Assembly (NCBI GenBank): GCA_033283325.1
Contig: JAWMQO010000001.1
Location: forward strand, 868,001-932,000
Length of the DNA: 64,000 bases
Reading direction: 5' to 3'
Source: Mangrovimicrobium sp033283325
Lineage (GTDB): Bacteria > Pseudomonadota > Gammaproteobacteria > Pseudomonadales > Halieaceae
The position numbers and the translations under genes were made by a program. Below, piece after piece: positions 1-7,980 of the stretch (position 1 is the stretch's first letter; each line of letters opens with the position of its first letter). Under the pieces are notes generated by a model. That model saw only the letters and a program-made list of their open reading frames with translations. It did not search any database and was not told the DNA's origin.

Positions 1-596
1 GTGGCCCAGGCGCCCATCTCCTGGCCGAAGGTCAGCGGCATCGCGTCCATCAGGTGGGTACGGCCAGTCTTGGTAATCCCGTCGAGTTCCGCCGCACGGC
101 CCTCGATGGTTTGGCGCAGTCGGAGCATTGCGGGAGTCAGTTCATTGACCAGGGTGGCCAGCGCGGAAAGCTGGATACTGCTGGGGACGACGTCGTTGCT
201 GCTCTGGCTGCAGTTGACGTGATCGTTGGGGTGCACCGCTTGCCCGCTGGCTTCGCTGGCGAGGTGGGCGAGCACTTCGTTCATGTTCATGTTGCTGCTG
301 GTGCCGGAGCCGGTCTGGAACACGGTCAGGGGAAACTGCGCACTGTGCTCCCCGGACGCTACTTGCGCCGCGGCCGCGCTCACCGCGTCGGCGATGCCGG
401 CGTCGAGGGCGCCACAGTCCCTGTTGGCCTGCGCCGCGGCGCCTTTGATTTGCGCCAGGGCGCGAATAAAAGCTGCCGGCATGGGGCGTGAGCTGAGGCC
501 GAAATTATTCAGCGCCCGTTGCGTCTGCGCGCCGTAGAGGGCTTCGGCCGCTACGGCTACCTCGCCCATGCTGTCCCGCTCGATGCGCTCAGTCAT
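1..596 (-). CDS. fumC: Class II fumarate hydratase, N-terminal part (cut by window edge)
   Basis: Interconverts fumarate and malate in the TCA cycle, in the cytoplasm. About 198 N-terminal residues are visible. The translation begins MTERIERDSMGEV and holds hallmark class II fumarase stretches: GSGTSSNMNMNEVLA, HPNDHVNCSQSSND and GRTHLMDAMPLTFGQEMGAW. The family signature GSSxMPxKxN and the rest of the protein lie beyond base 1. The ATG at 594-596 is preceded by a GGAG ribosome site. It is divergent from acnA, another TCA-cycle gene, with 85 bases between the two start codons. The related lyases aspartase and argininosuccinate lyase share the fold, but the motifs and the start fit fumarase best. 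Confidence 0.93.
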   Translation of the reverse strand, partial: MTERIERDSMGEVAVAAEALYGAQTQRALNNFGLSSRPMPAAFIRALAQIKGAAAQANRDCGALDAGIADAVSAAAAQVASGEHSAQFPLTVFQTGSGTSSNMNMNEVLAHLASEASGQAVHPNDHVNCSQSSNDVVPSSIQLSALATLVNELTPAMLRLRQTIEGRAAELDGITKTGRTHLMDAMPLTFGQEMGAWA

Positions 597-681
597 GTTT
601 TCCCGCTCCTGCTATAGTTACCGGACACACACCCAAAGCATAGCCCGGCGTCCTTGTGCCGGGCCAGTCCGGAGGTTTTTC
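597..681. promoter_or_regulatory. fumC-acnA divergent leader with hairpin
   Basis: The 85 bases between the fumC and acnA start codons hold an inverted repeat, GCCCGGC (643-649) and GCCGGGC (658-664), with an 8-base loop. It lies just before the acnA ribosome site GGAGG (671-675), so it would fall in the acnA leader. A TATAGT at 613-618 could be a -10 box for acnA, but I see no matching -35. Confidence 0.35.
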
Positions 682-3402
682 ATGAGCAGCCGCTATCCGC
701 GGGAAAAGACACTTCACATCGACGGCACGGACTACACCATCTTCCCCTTCGATGAACTGGAGGCGCCCGGCGATGCCTCCACCCTGCCTTTTTCGCTGAA
801 GATCCTGCTCGAGAACCTGCTGCGCCATGGCGCCGAGGATTATGTCACCGACGATGATATCGAGGCCTTGCTGGCCTGGGACCCGCAGGCGGAGCCTACC
901 CAGGAGATCGCCTTCGTGCCGGCGCGGGTCCTGCTGCAGGATTTCACCGGCGTGCCGGCCATCGTCGATCTCGCCGCGATGCGCGACGCCATGGTCGAAC
1001 TGGGCGGTGACGCCTCGAAGATCAATCCGCTTTCCCCGGTGGAACTGGTCATCGACCACTCGGTGATGGTCGATTACTTCGGCAGCGAGGATTCGCTGGA
1101 GAAGAACACCGAGGTGGAAATCGAGCGCAACCTGGAGCGTTACCGCTTCCTGCGCTGGGGCCAGCAGGCCTTCGATAACTTCCGGGTGGTGCCGCCGGGC
1201 ACCGGCATCGTTCACCAGGTAAACCTGGAATACCTGGCCCGGGGTGTATTCACCGCGGAGCAGGGCGGACGCCAGCTCGCCTACCCGGACACCCTGGTGG
1301 GCACCGATTCCCACACTACCATGATCAACGGCCTCGGCGTTCTCGGCTGGGGCGTGGGCGGTATCGAGGCGGAGGCCGCGATGCTCGGCCAGCCCGTCAC
1401 CATGCTGATCCCGCAGGTCGTGGGTTTTCGCATCACCGGCAAGATGCCCGAGGGCGCGACGGCGACCGACCTGGTGCTGACGGTCACCGAGCAACTGCGC
1501 AAGCACGGCGTGGTGGGCAAGTTCGTCGAATTCTTCGGCCCCGGACTGCCCAGCCTCACCCTTGCGGACCGCGCCACCATCGCCAACATGGCGCCGGAAT
1601 ACGGCGCCACCTGCGGAATCTTCCCGGTGGACGAAAAGACTCTCGAATACCTCGAGCTCACCGGGCGCGACGCGACGCAACTGCAACTGATCGAGCAGTA
1701 CATGAAAGCGATGGGGCTGTGGCACGACGACAGCACCCCCGACGCCCGCTACAGCTCGGAACTCAGCCTCGACCTGGGCAGCGTGGAGCCCTCCCTCGCC
1801 GGGCCCAAGCGCCCCCAGGACCGCATTCCACTGAGTGGGGCCAGCGCGGGCTTCCAGCAGGCGCTGCGGGAATTCCACGAATTGCGGGTCGCGCCCGCCG
1901 AGGAGAGCGAGTGGGCGGAGGAGGGCGGCAGTCCGGCCGCCGCCGAGGCTCACCAGGGCGTGGAGGTCAGTCGCGATGGCGAGACGTTCCACCTCGACCA
2001 CGGCGCGGTGGTGATTGCCGCGATCACCAGTTGCACCAATACCTCCAATCCCGCGGTGCTGGTGGCCGCGGGCCTGGTGGCGCGCAAGGCCCGGGCCCTG
2101 GGCCTGAATGTGAAGCCCTGGGTCAAGACCAGCCTCGCGCCGGGCTCCAAGGTGGTGACCGAATACCTGGAGAAAACCGGCCTGCTGGAAGACCTCGAAG
2201 CGCTGGGTTTCTACCTGGTGGGCTACGGCTGTACCACCTGCATCGGCAACTCCGGGCCGCTGCCCGACGACATCACCGATGCCATCCGCAGTGGCGACCT
2301 GCTGGTCACCTCGGTGCTCTCCGGCAACCGCAACTTCGAGGGCCGCATCCACCAGGACGTGCGGGCCAATTACCTCGCCTCGCCGCCGCTGGTGGTGGCC
2401 TACGCACTGGCGGGGAACATGGGGCTGGACCTGTCCACGGACGGGCTCGGGACCGACAGCAAGGGCAAGCCCGTAACACTGGCGGATGTCTGGCCGAGTA
2501 GCGACGAGATCAACCAACTGGTGGCCGCTAACGTCGACCCGGGGATGTTCAAGTCGCGCTACGCCGATGTCTACACCGGTAACGCCATCTGGAACGGGCT
2601 GGAGGTGACCGACAGCGAGCGCTTCGACTGGCCGGATTCCACCTACGTGCGCAAGCCGACCTTCTTCGACCGGATGCCCGCCGAGCCCCACCCGCTGGAG
2701 CCCATTGTCGGGGCGCGCTGCCTGGTCAAGGTCGGCGACAGCGTCACTACCGACCACATCTCGCCGGCGGGGTCGATCGCGCCGGACAGTCCCGCCGGCC
2801 GCTACCTGGTCGAGCACGGCGTCGAGCAGAAGGATTTCAACTCCTACGGTTCCCGGCGCGGCAACCACGAGGTAATGATGCGCGGTACATTCGCCAATGT
2901 GCGCCTGCGCAACGAACTGGCCCCGGGTACGGAGGGAAGCTGGACGACCTGTTTTGTCGACGGCCACCGCACCTCGATCTTCGACGCCGCCGAGCTCTAC
3001 CGCGAGGCCGACGAGCCGCTGGTGGTCATTGCCGGCAAGGAATACGGTACCGGCTCCTCCCGCGACTGGGCCGCCAAGGGCCCCAACCTGCTCGGCGTGC
3101 GTGCGGTGATCGCGGAGAGCTACGAGCGTATCCACCGCTCCAACCTCGTCGGCATGGGCATCCTGCCCCTGCAGTTCATCCCGGGCGAGAACGCCGCCTC
3201 GCTGGGCCTGGATGGGGAGGAGCACTTCGATATCCCCGCCGTGGAGCCGGGGCAGGAGCGGGTGGAGGTGATCGCCCGGGAAAACGGCGGTGAACCGGTG
3301 ATCTTCGAGGCGGTGATCCGCATCGATACCCCCAATGAATTCAACTACTACCGCCACGGCGGTATCCTGCACTATGTGCTCAGGCGGCTCGCCAGCGAAT
3401 AA
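682..3402 (+). CDS. acnA: Aconitate hydratase AcnA
   Basis: Isomerises citrate to isocitrate through cis-aconitate, using a [4Fe-4S] cluster, in the cytoplasm. The 906-residue length is usual for the AcnA/IRP1 type. Cluster cysteines are in SCTNTSNP (Cys451) and GCTTCIGNSGPL (Cys517 and Cys520). Other family blocks are DSHTTMINGLGVLGWGVGG near residue 210 and the C-terminal swivel domain with GTGSSRDWAAKGPNLLGVRAV. The open frame runs further upstream to 568, but the ATG at 682 has a GGAGG seven bases before it and gives the expected N-terminus (MSSRYPREK). It is divergent from fumC. The unusually structured region downstream could be its 3' untranslated region. Confidence 0.97.
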   Translation: MSSRYPREKTLHIDGTDYTIFPFDELEAPGDASTLPFSLKILLENLLRHGAEDYVTDDDIEALLAWDPQAEPTQEIAFVPARVLLQDFTGVPAIVDLAAMRDAMVELGGDASKINPLSPVELVIDHSVMVDYFGSEDSLEKNTEVEIERNLERYRFLRWGQQAFDNFRVVPPGTGIVHQVNLEYLARGVFTAEQGGRQLAYPDTLVGTDSHTTMINGLGVLGWGVGGIEAEAAMLGQPVTMLIPQVVGFRITGKMPEGATATDLVLTVTEQLRKHGVVGKFVEFFGPGLPSLTLADRATIANMAPEYGATCGIFPVDEKTLEYLELTGRDATQLQLIEQYMKAMGLWHDDSTPDARYSSELSLDLGSVEPSLAGPKRPQDRIPLSGASAGFQQALREFHELRVAPAEESEWAEEGGSPAAAEAHQGVEVSRDGETFHLDHGAVVIAAITSCTNTSNPAVLVAAGLVARKARALGLNVKPWVKTSLAPGSKVVTEYLEKTGLLEDLEALGFYLVGYGCTTCIGNSGPLPDDITDAIRSGDLLVTSVLSGNRNFEGRIHQDVRANYLASPPLVVAYALAGNMGLDLSTDGLGTDSKGKPVTLADVWPSSDEINQLVAANVDPGMFKSRYADVYTGNAIWNGLEVTDSERFDWPDSTYVRKPTFFDRMPAEPHPLEPIVGARCLVKVGDSVTTDHISPAGSIAPDSPAGRYLVEHGVEQKDFNSYGSRRGNHEVMMRGTFANVRLRNELAPGTEGSWTTCFVDGHRTSIFDAAELYREADEPLVVIAGKEYGTGSSRDWAAKGPNLLGVRAVIAESYERIHRSNLVGMGILPLQFIPGENAASLGLDGEEHFDIPAVEPGQERVEVIARENGGEPVIFEAVIRIDTPNEFNYYRHGGILHYVLRRLASE

Positions 3403-3792
3403 ATTTATAATTTTTTTGCAGGACGAGGGAATAAACCCGGTAGCCCATCCGTCACCTAGATAGAGTGGAGTGAAACACCACACCAGAGGTAACGGGCAGC
3501 AAGCCTTGGGTACGCATCGCCAGGCCACAGAGCCAACTCAGAATGCGTGGCTGCCGCCGCCGCCCTCACCCTATTCCACGGGTCGCCCGGGATGATTCCC
3601 GGGCACCCGATTTCTCTGTCTCACAGAGCGGGGACCGCTAGCCCTCCGCCCTGATCTCCAGGGCCTGTCGTCTACATGGGGCGACAGGCCCTGTTTCGTT
3701 TCTGCCTTTCCCTCTTACCGCATGCAGTTCATAGCCACGAACAGGGCCTGTGACGTATTCCCCGGAATCCCCCTTATATAGCTTTTAGTCAT
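3403..3792. other. Gene-free structured region after acnA
   Basis: No convincing reading frame is present. Three strong hairpin elements can be seen. First, 3579-3609 has stem CGGGT/ACCCG outside GCCCGGGA/TCCCGGGC. Second, 3660-3692 has an 11-base-pair stem AGGGCCTGTCG/CGACAGGCCCT. Third, AACAGGGCCTGT at 3740-3751 can pair over 12 bases with 3684-3695, the right arm of the second hairpin, so the two structures exclude each other. The second hairpin is followed by a pyrimidine-rich run and may end acnA transcription. The region could be a 3' untranslated region or a small RNA; I recognise no named RNA family. Confidence 0.45.
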
Positions 3793-3827
3793 AAAAAAGG
3801 CCGCGGCTTGCGCTCGCGGCCTTTTTT
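3793..3827. terminator. Bidirectional rho-independent terminator
   Basis: Perfect inverted repeat AAAAAAGGCCGCG (3793-3805) and CGCGGCCTTTTTT (3815-3827) with a 9-base loop. It is T-rich after the stem on both strands. It sits 25 bases beyond the stop codon of the leftward anti-sigma gene and also faces transcription from acnA. Confidence 0.9.
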
Positions 3828-3852
3828 CCGGCCCGGGCCGGGTAATGGGGGC

Positions 3853-4542
3853 TCAGTCAGCCTGCCAGTCAGTGGCGATCAGCCCGGATTCCTCACTGGA
3901 GGAGAGGGCGACGCCTTCGGCCCGACGGGCGGTGTAATCGGCGATGGCATCCACATCCGCTGAAGCGGCGGGGCGATACATTTCGCTGCCGCCGGGAATT
4001 TCCGCGCTTACCGCAAGGCGGGTTTCCCACTCGCCCTGGTCGCGACAGGCGACCCCGCGAGAGCCCTGGCCGTGATTGTCGAGCAGGAACTCACGGCACC
4101 AGGCGCCGTCCACATCGCGGAAGGTCAGGATCGGGCGGACGAGCTTGCCATCGCCCAGCGGCTGCCAGCCGCTGGCCATGGAAGGGGTGATTTCGAGGAC
4201 TTCTGCAAGGGTGGGACCGCTCTCGCTGGAATCCTGTAACTGGAGAGTCAGCAACAGCCCGGCGATGGCGGCGACGGAGGCGGCGATCGCGTAGGGCAGG
4301 GGGCGGCGGGAAACCGGGCGCTTCGACGGTGCCGCGCTGCGCAGCAGGTTCGCGATGTGGGCGGGCACCTTGTCTTTCGAGCCCAGGGCCAGCTGGATCT
4401 GGCGGTCGAGGCTGAGCATTTCGCCGAAGGTGGCGCGCAGGGCCGGTTCTGCTTCGAGCCGTTGTTCTACACGTCGGGTGGACAGCTCGTCCAACTCGCC
4501 GTCGAGGTACTGGGATAGCAGTTCAAAGTCTTTGTCAGTCAT
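3853..4542 (-). CDS. Membrane-bound anti-sigma factor
   Basis: Predicted partner that holds the adjacent ECF sigma factor inactive at the inner membrane. The 229-residue protein starts MTDKDFELLSQYLDGELDE, the typical N-terminal helix of anti-sigma factors (RseA/ChrR-like sigma-binding domain, without an HxxxCxxC zinc motif). A single membrane segment lies at about residues 83-102 (YAIAASVAAIAGLLLTLQL), followed by a roughly 125-residue periplasmic part rich in acidic residues and holding two cysteines. The open frame continues upstream inside the sigma gene, but the ATG at 4542, eight bases after the sigma stop codon, gives the expected N-terminus. Sensor input is unknown. Confidence 0.85.
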   Translation of the reverse strand: MTDKDFELLSQYLDGELDELSTRRVEQRLEAEPALRATFGEMLSLDRQIQLALGSKDKVPAHIANLLRSAAPSKRPVSRRPLPYAIAASVAAIAGLLLTLQLQDSSESGPTLAEVLEITPSMASGWQPLGDGKLVRPILTFRDVDGAWCREFLLDNHGQGSRGVACRDQGEWETRLAVSAEIPGGSEMYRPAASADVDAIADYTARRAEGVALSSSEESGLIATDWQAD

Positions 4543-4550
4543 TTCTGGTC

Positions 4551-5054
4551 TCACTGGCCCGTAGTCCCCGGGTTCAAAGTTTGTAGCAGCTGCTTTCTGG
4601 CCCGCGCGATGCGGCTCATGATCGTGCCGACAGGCACTTTCAGGATCGACGCCGCTTCCGCGTAGGTCTTGCCGTCGATGGTCACCAGGGTCAGCGCCAG
4701 TCGCTGTTCCCTGGGGAGTTCCGCCAGCGCCGCCGACACCGCGGCGACTTCCCGCTCGCTCTGCGCAACCGCATCCGTGGCGCGGGCGGTTTCTTCCTCG
4801 TCGGCGACTTCCGGATAGCGTGCCCGGACTTCCCGGGAGCGCAGTTCGTCGATCCAGACGTTGCGACAGACCCGGAAACTCCATTTCATCGGGTCGGCAT
4901 CCTCGGGCATGCCCTTTTGCAGTATCCGCTCTACAGTGGTCTGCAGGAGGTCATCGGCGTCGGCGTTATTGCCAGTCAGCGAGTAGCAAAACCGGCGCAA
5001 GCCGCCAAGTTCGGCCATCAGATCCTCACGCTGTGATTTGCTGAGCGCTGCCAT
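4551..5054 (-). CDS. ECF-type RNA polymerase sigma factor
   Basis: Directs RNA polymerase to stress or envelope promoters. The 167-residue protein has region 2 (about residues 15-80, with ADADDLLQTTVERIL and WSFRVCRNVWIDELR) and region 4 (about 110-160, LPREQRLALTLVTIDGKTYAEAASILKVPVGTIMSRIARARKQL), with no other domain. The ATG at 5054 is preceded by AGGAAA. It is co-transcribed with the anti-sigma gene. A GGAATAA/CGTC promoter pattern upstream (5075-5100) suggests autoregulation, and the mirrored copy points at the protease gene. The exact ECF group cannot be assigned by eye. Confidence 0.93.
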   Translation of the reverse strand: MAALSKSQREDLMAELGGLRRFCYSLTGNNADADDLLQTTVERILQKGMPEDADPMKWSFRVCRNVWIDELRSREVRARYPEVADEEETARATDAVAQSEREVAAVSAALAELPREQRLALTLVTIDGKTYAEAASILKVPVGTIMSRIARARKQLLQTLNPGTTGQ

Positions 5055-5074
5055 ATGTTTCCTGTTAGTATTAG

Positions 5075-5100
5075 GACGATTCAGCGTCCGGTTTTATTCC
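5075..5100 (-). promoter_or_regulatory. Putative ECF promoter for the sigma operon
   Basis: Read on the minus strand, GGAATAA (5100-5094), then exactly 15 bases, then CGTC (5078-5075). This is the layout of ECF promoters (a GGAA-type -35 and a CGTC-type -10). The predicted start would be 10-20 bases before the sigma ATG at 5054. The plus strand has a mirror copy with identical spacing. Confidence 0.65.
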
Positions 5101-5107
5101 CCTGACG

Positions 5108-5133
5108 GGAATAATATTCTGGTCCGATACGTC
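5108..5133 (+). promoter_or_regulatory. Putative ECF promoter for the tetrad-repeat protease
   Basis: GGAATAA (5108-5114), 15 bases, CGTC (5130-5133). This is the same boxes and spacing as the opposing promoter, with the two -35 boxes back to back (seven bases between them). It lies about 45 bases before the protease start codon at 5179. Confidence 0.65.
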
Positions 5134-5178
5134 TTATCTATAGACGATTCACATCCCCGTGCGGCGGTCGATGCTACC

Positions 5179-7011
5179 ATGAAAATGCGCAAGTTATTGA
5201 ATGTAAAGGGGAATAAGGGCATTTTTTGGCTTTCTCCCCTCGCTGTTCTCGTAACCCTTTCCCTCATCATGCTTCCCGGCGCGCAGCTCTGCGCCCAGAT
5301 TCCCGGTCCGATGACCGGCTCACCCGACCCGGTCGAAGACCAGATCGAGGATGAAGTCGAAGAGCAGGTGGCCGAGGAGGTCCAGGAAGAAATCGTCGAC
5401 AACACCGAAGAATCGGTAGCGGAAGAAATCGAGCAACAACTGAGCCTGGGTGTCGACCCGGCCCTGCAGGCCTTTATCGAGCGCCAGCTGGAAGAGCAGG
5501 TCGCCGACTCCATCGATGATGAAGTCGAGGAGGGCGCCGAGGACGCGCTGGAAGACACAGTCGAGGAGAGCGTCGAGGAGACGGTGGAGGAACAGATCGC
5601 CGAGACCGTGACCGAGGAGCTCGAGGACAACGTCGAGCAGAGCGTCGAGGAAAGTGTCGAGGATACCGTCGCCTCCCAGGTCGAGGAGAGCGTGGCCGGC
5701 GATGTCGAGGAGCAGGTCGAGGAATCGATCGAGGAAAGCGTCGCCCAGAACGTCGAGAACAACGTGGAAGAGGGCGTGCAGTCACAGGTCGAGGAAAGTG
5801 TGGCCGCCAGCGTCGAGGACTCCGTAGAGAACCGGGTGGTCGATACGATCGCCATGGCGGCGGAGAGCCGTAGCGCGGACCTGGTCGACGAACGGCTCGA
5901 CAGTGAAATCGACAACATCCTCGATGACCTCGAAAGCGATCTCGAGGCCGACGAGGAAAGAATTCACAGTGACCAGTGGCTGGTGATGGCGGAACCCCAG
6001 GTCTTCGAGGAGCTGGCCGAGCAGGGCTATCTCTTCGACACGGTTACCGACCTGCCGGCGCTGGGCATGCAGCTCGCGGAAGTCGCCGGTCCCTCCAGTT
6101 TCGATATCACCGAAGTGCGCCGCGGCGTGCTCGATGTGGTGGGCAAGGACCGCGCGGAAGTCGACCTCAACCATATCTACACCGCCGGCGCCGAACGCGA
6201 AGTCGCAGCCTCCGGCGTGAGCCCGCGGGTCGCCGCGGACCTGCCCGCGGCCAGCGCCCCGACTACCGAGGTGGCGCGGATCGGCATGATCGACAGTCAG
6301 GTCGATGTCGGCCACCCGTCGCTGGCGGGCGCGCGCATCGTCAGCCGCAGCTTTACCCCCGAGGGTGCCATCCTGCCGAGTTTCCACGGCACTGCGATCG
6401 CCTCGATCATGGTCGCCAACACGCCGGACTACCAGGGCCTGGCCCCCTACGCGGATGTCTACGCCGCGGCGGTGTTCCAGCAGGACGCGGAGCGCGGCGA
6501 AATCGCCTCGACAGTGAGCCTGATCAGGGCCCTCGACTGGCTGATATCCAGTGAGGTCGATGTCATCAACATCAGTCTCGCCGGGCCGCCCAACCGCCTG
6601 CTCGAGGTGGCCCTCAAGCGCGCTAGCGACCGCAATATGCTGGTGCTTGCCGCCGCCGGAAACGGCGGGCCGGTGGCGGGGCCGATGTACCCCGCGGCCT
6701 ATGATTCGGTGGTGGCTGTGACCGCCGTCGACCAGTCCCGGCGAGTGTTCCGGTTGGCCAACCGCGGCGCCTACCTGGACATCGCCGCCCCTGGCGTCGG
6801 CCTGCTGCATGCCCAGTCCGGTGGCGGCTATACGGCTTCATCGGGCACTTCCTTTGCCGTGCCCTTCGCGGCGGCGGCTGCTGCCACCCTGCGTCGCCAG
6901 CACCCGGGTGAGGATGTCATGGCCCAGTTGTATGGCGCGGCTGAAGACCTCGGCCCTCCCGGGCGGGATGAAATCTACGGCTACGGGCTGTTGCGCTTCC
7001 AGGGTTCCTGA
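5179..7011 (+). CDS. Exported S8 (subtilisin-like) serine protease with tetrad-repeat region
   Basis: The 610-residue protein has a signal peptide (hydrophobic LSPLAVLVTLSLIML, probable cleavage after QLCA). Next comes a 200-residue acidic region of 4-residue repeats (residues 52-251), a short linker, and a subtilase domain from about 365 to the end. The catalytic set is intact: Asp372 (GMIDSQVD), His403 (FHGTA), oxyanion Asn495 (AAGNGGP) and Ser558 (SGTSFAVPFA). It is therefore probably an active periplasmic or surface protease. The ATG at 5179 was chosen because it opens the signal peptide; a second ATG is two codons later. It is divergent from the ECF sigma gene and shares its promoter pattern, so it is likely a direct target. 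Whether it cleaves the anti-sigma factor or assembles through the repeat is unknown. Confidence 0.88.
   Translation: MKMRKLLNVKGNKGIFWLSPLAVLVTLSLIMLPGAQLCAQIPGPMTGSPDPVEDQIEDEVEEQVAEEVQEEIVDNTEESVAEEIEQQLSLGVDPALQAFIERQLEEQVADSIDDEVEEGAEDALEDTVEESVEETVEEQIAETVTEELEDNVEQSVEESVEDTVASQVEESVAGDVEEQVEESIEESVAQNVENNVEEGVQSQVEESVAASVEDSVENRVVDTIAMAAESRSADLVDERLDSEIDNILDDLESDLEADEERIHSDQWLVMAEPQVFEELAEQGYLFDTVTDLPALGMQLAEVAGPSSFDITEVRRGVLDVVGKDRAEVDLNHIYTAGAEREVAASGVSPRVAADLPAASAPTTEVARIGMIDSQVDVGHPSLAGARIVSRSFTPEGAILPSFHGTAIASIMVANTPDYQGLAPYADVYAAAVFQQDAERGEIASTVSLIRALDWLISSEVDVINISLAGPPNRLLEVALKRASDRNMLVLAAAGNGGPVAGPMYPAAYDSVVAVTAVDQSRRVFRLANRGAYLDIAAPGVGLLHAQSGGGYTASSGTSFAVPFAAAAAATLRRQHPGEDVMAQLYGAAEDLGPPGRDEIYGYGLLRFQGS
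5332..5931 (+). repeat. In-frame 12-base/4-residue repeat array
   Basis: Fifty consecutive tetrads within the S8 protease, of form [V/I/L]-x-x-x with x mostly E, D, Q, S or T (for example VEESVEETVEEQ). By my count 46 of the 50 first positions are V, I or L. The protein period is strict while the DNA copies are diverged, so the repeat is an old, selected protein feature and not a recent slippage product. Confidence 0.92.
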
Positions 7012-7047
7012 ACAGGCAGCGGGGGCGGGAATTCTCCCGTCTCCCTC

Positions 7048-7063
7048 CAGGCCGCCTGGCCTG
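7048..7063. terminator. Possible terminator hairpin between convergent genes
   Basis: CAGGCC (7048-7053) and GGCCTG (7058-7063) with a 4-base loop lie in the 54 bases between the protease stop and the stop codon of the leftward gene. There is no clear T-run, so this is a weak call. Confidence 0.3.
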
Positions 7064-7065
7064 AA

Positions 7066-7980
7066 TTACCAGCTATAGGAAAAACGGGTACCGACGACGA
7101 ACTGGTCGTAGTCGGCGCTGGGGTAGTTGGAGTTGTAGTCGGCGTAACCGCCGTAGAGTTCGACCGACGCCTGGGTCAGCACCACGTATTCGAGTGCGGC
7201 CTTCCAGCGCTGCCGTCGGTCCCAGCGCTCGTCGCCAATGCTCGGTGTGATCGCAGTGTAGTCGCGGTATTCAAAGCGCCAGGCAAGCTCCATCTTCAGC
7301 GCCCGTTCATACACGTCCCAGCGGTGGATGTAACGCAACTTTATCTCGTTCGAGTCGTAGTCGTACTGTTCCGCCTGGGCATCCTCCTGCTTGAACTTGT
7401 AGCCGGCGTTGAAGTAACTGCGCAAGCCGCGGCGGAAGAAGTACAGGTCGAACTCTCCCGCATGACTCTCGGAATCGCGCCCCGGGTTCTGCTCGATCTG
7501 CTTGTCCGAGTAGACATAGGCACCCCTGGCAAACCATTTCTTGGCGAGGAAGCCGGAGAGGTAAGGAGAGCCCCGGTAGTACTCCAGGAAAGCGTTGCCG
7601 TCGAGACGCGCATTGATGTAGTAGATGCTCGCACCGCCAGTCGCCGGCCCGAGATCGGTGGCGAGGTTGGTTCCCAGCAGGTGGGTCTGCCGGTCGAGCT
7701 GTGAAAACTCCTGGTAGGAGGTATCGCCGAAGGTGTAGGTCAGTGATACATCGGTATCGGGGGTCAGCTGCTGCTCCACCTGCAACTGGGCATCCAGGGT
7801 GAGCGCATAGTCGCCCTGGCTGCTGCTGGCATCGAGTTCATCGATGGAGACGTTGCTGTCGTATTCCGCGCCGATGCCGAGCTCCGCGGAAAACTCGGGA
7901 CCCGCCGCCCACACAGCACAGGGCCCGGCAACCAGGCTGATAATGCAGAGAATACCAAGCGGGTTGGCGCGGTGCTGCAT
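7066..7980 (-). CDS. Outer-membrane beta-barrel protein, unknown role
   Basis: The 304-residue protein starting at ATG 7980 has a signal peptide (LGILCIISLVAGPCAVWA). It then shows alternating, aromatic-rich strands such as DVSLTYTFGDTSYQEF, RSYFNAGYKFKQED and ELYGGYADYNSNYPS, ending in FVVGTRFSYSW with a C-terminal aromatic residue typical of outer-membrane barrels. The pattern (an N-terminal GIGAEYDSNV strand, repeated Y-rich strands) resembles the barrel domain of surface-lipoprotein-assembly-modifier (DUF560-like) proteins, but the TPR part of that family is absent. A longer frame upstream (to 8070) would put 30 residues before the signal peptide and is less likely. No operon partner. Confidence 0.6.
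   Translation of the reverse strand: MQHRANPLGILCIISLVAGPCAVWAAGPEFSAELGIGAEYDSNVSIDELDASSSQGDYALTLDAQLQVEQQLTPDTDVSLTYTFGDTSYQEFSQLDRQTHLLGTNLATDLGPATGGASIYYINARLDGNAFLEYYRGSPYLSGFLAKKWFARGAYVYSDKQIEQNPGRDSESHAGEFDLYFFRRGLRSYFNAGYKFKQEDAQAEQYDYDSNEIKLRYIHRWDVYERALKMELAWRFEYRDYTAITPSIGDERWDRRQRWKAALEYVVLTQASVELYGGYADYNSNYPSADYDQFVVGTRFSYSW

Noticed and set aside
3406..3411. TATAAT after acnA as a promoter for a small RNA
   Set aside because: No -35 box at a suitable distance; the A/T stretch directly follows the acnA stop codon and may be chance.
589..3528. 979-codon open frame antisense to acnA
   Set aside because: It is a shadow frame from the GC-rich codon use of acnA; its translation has no domain, and acnA is certain.
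5094..5918. Ser/Thr-rich 274-codon frame antisense to the tetrad-repeat region
   Set aside because: Its repetitive Ser pattern is just the complement of the GTCGAGGAG-type codons of the real repeat.
5332..5931. Regular repeats as a CRISPR or satellite array
   Set aside because: The unit is 12 bases, in frame, diverged in DNA and without spacers; it encodes a protein repeat.
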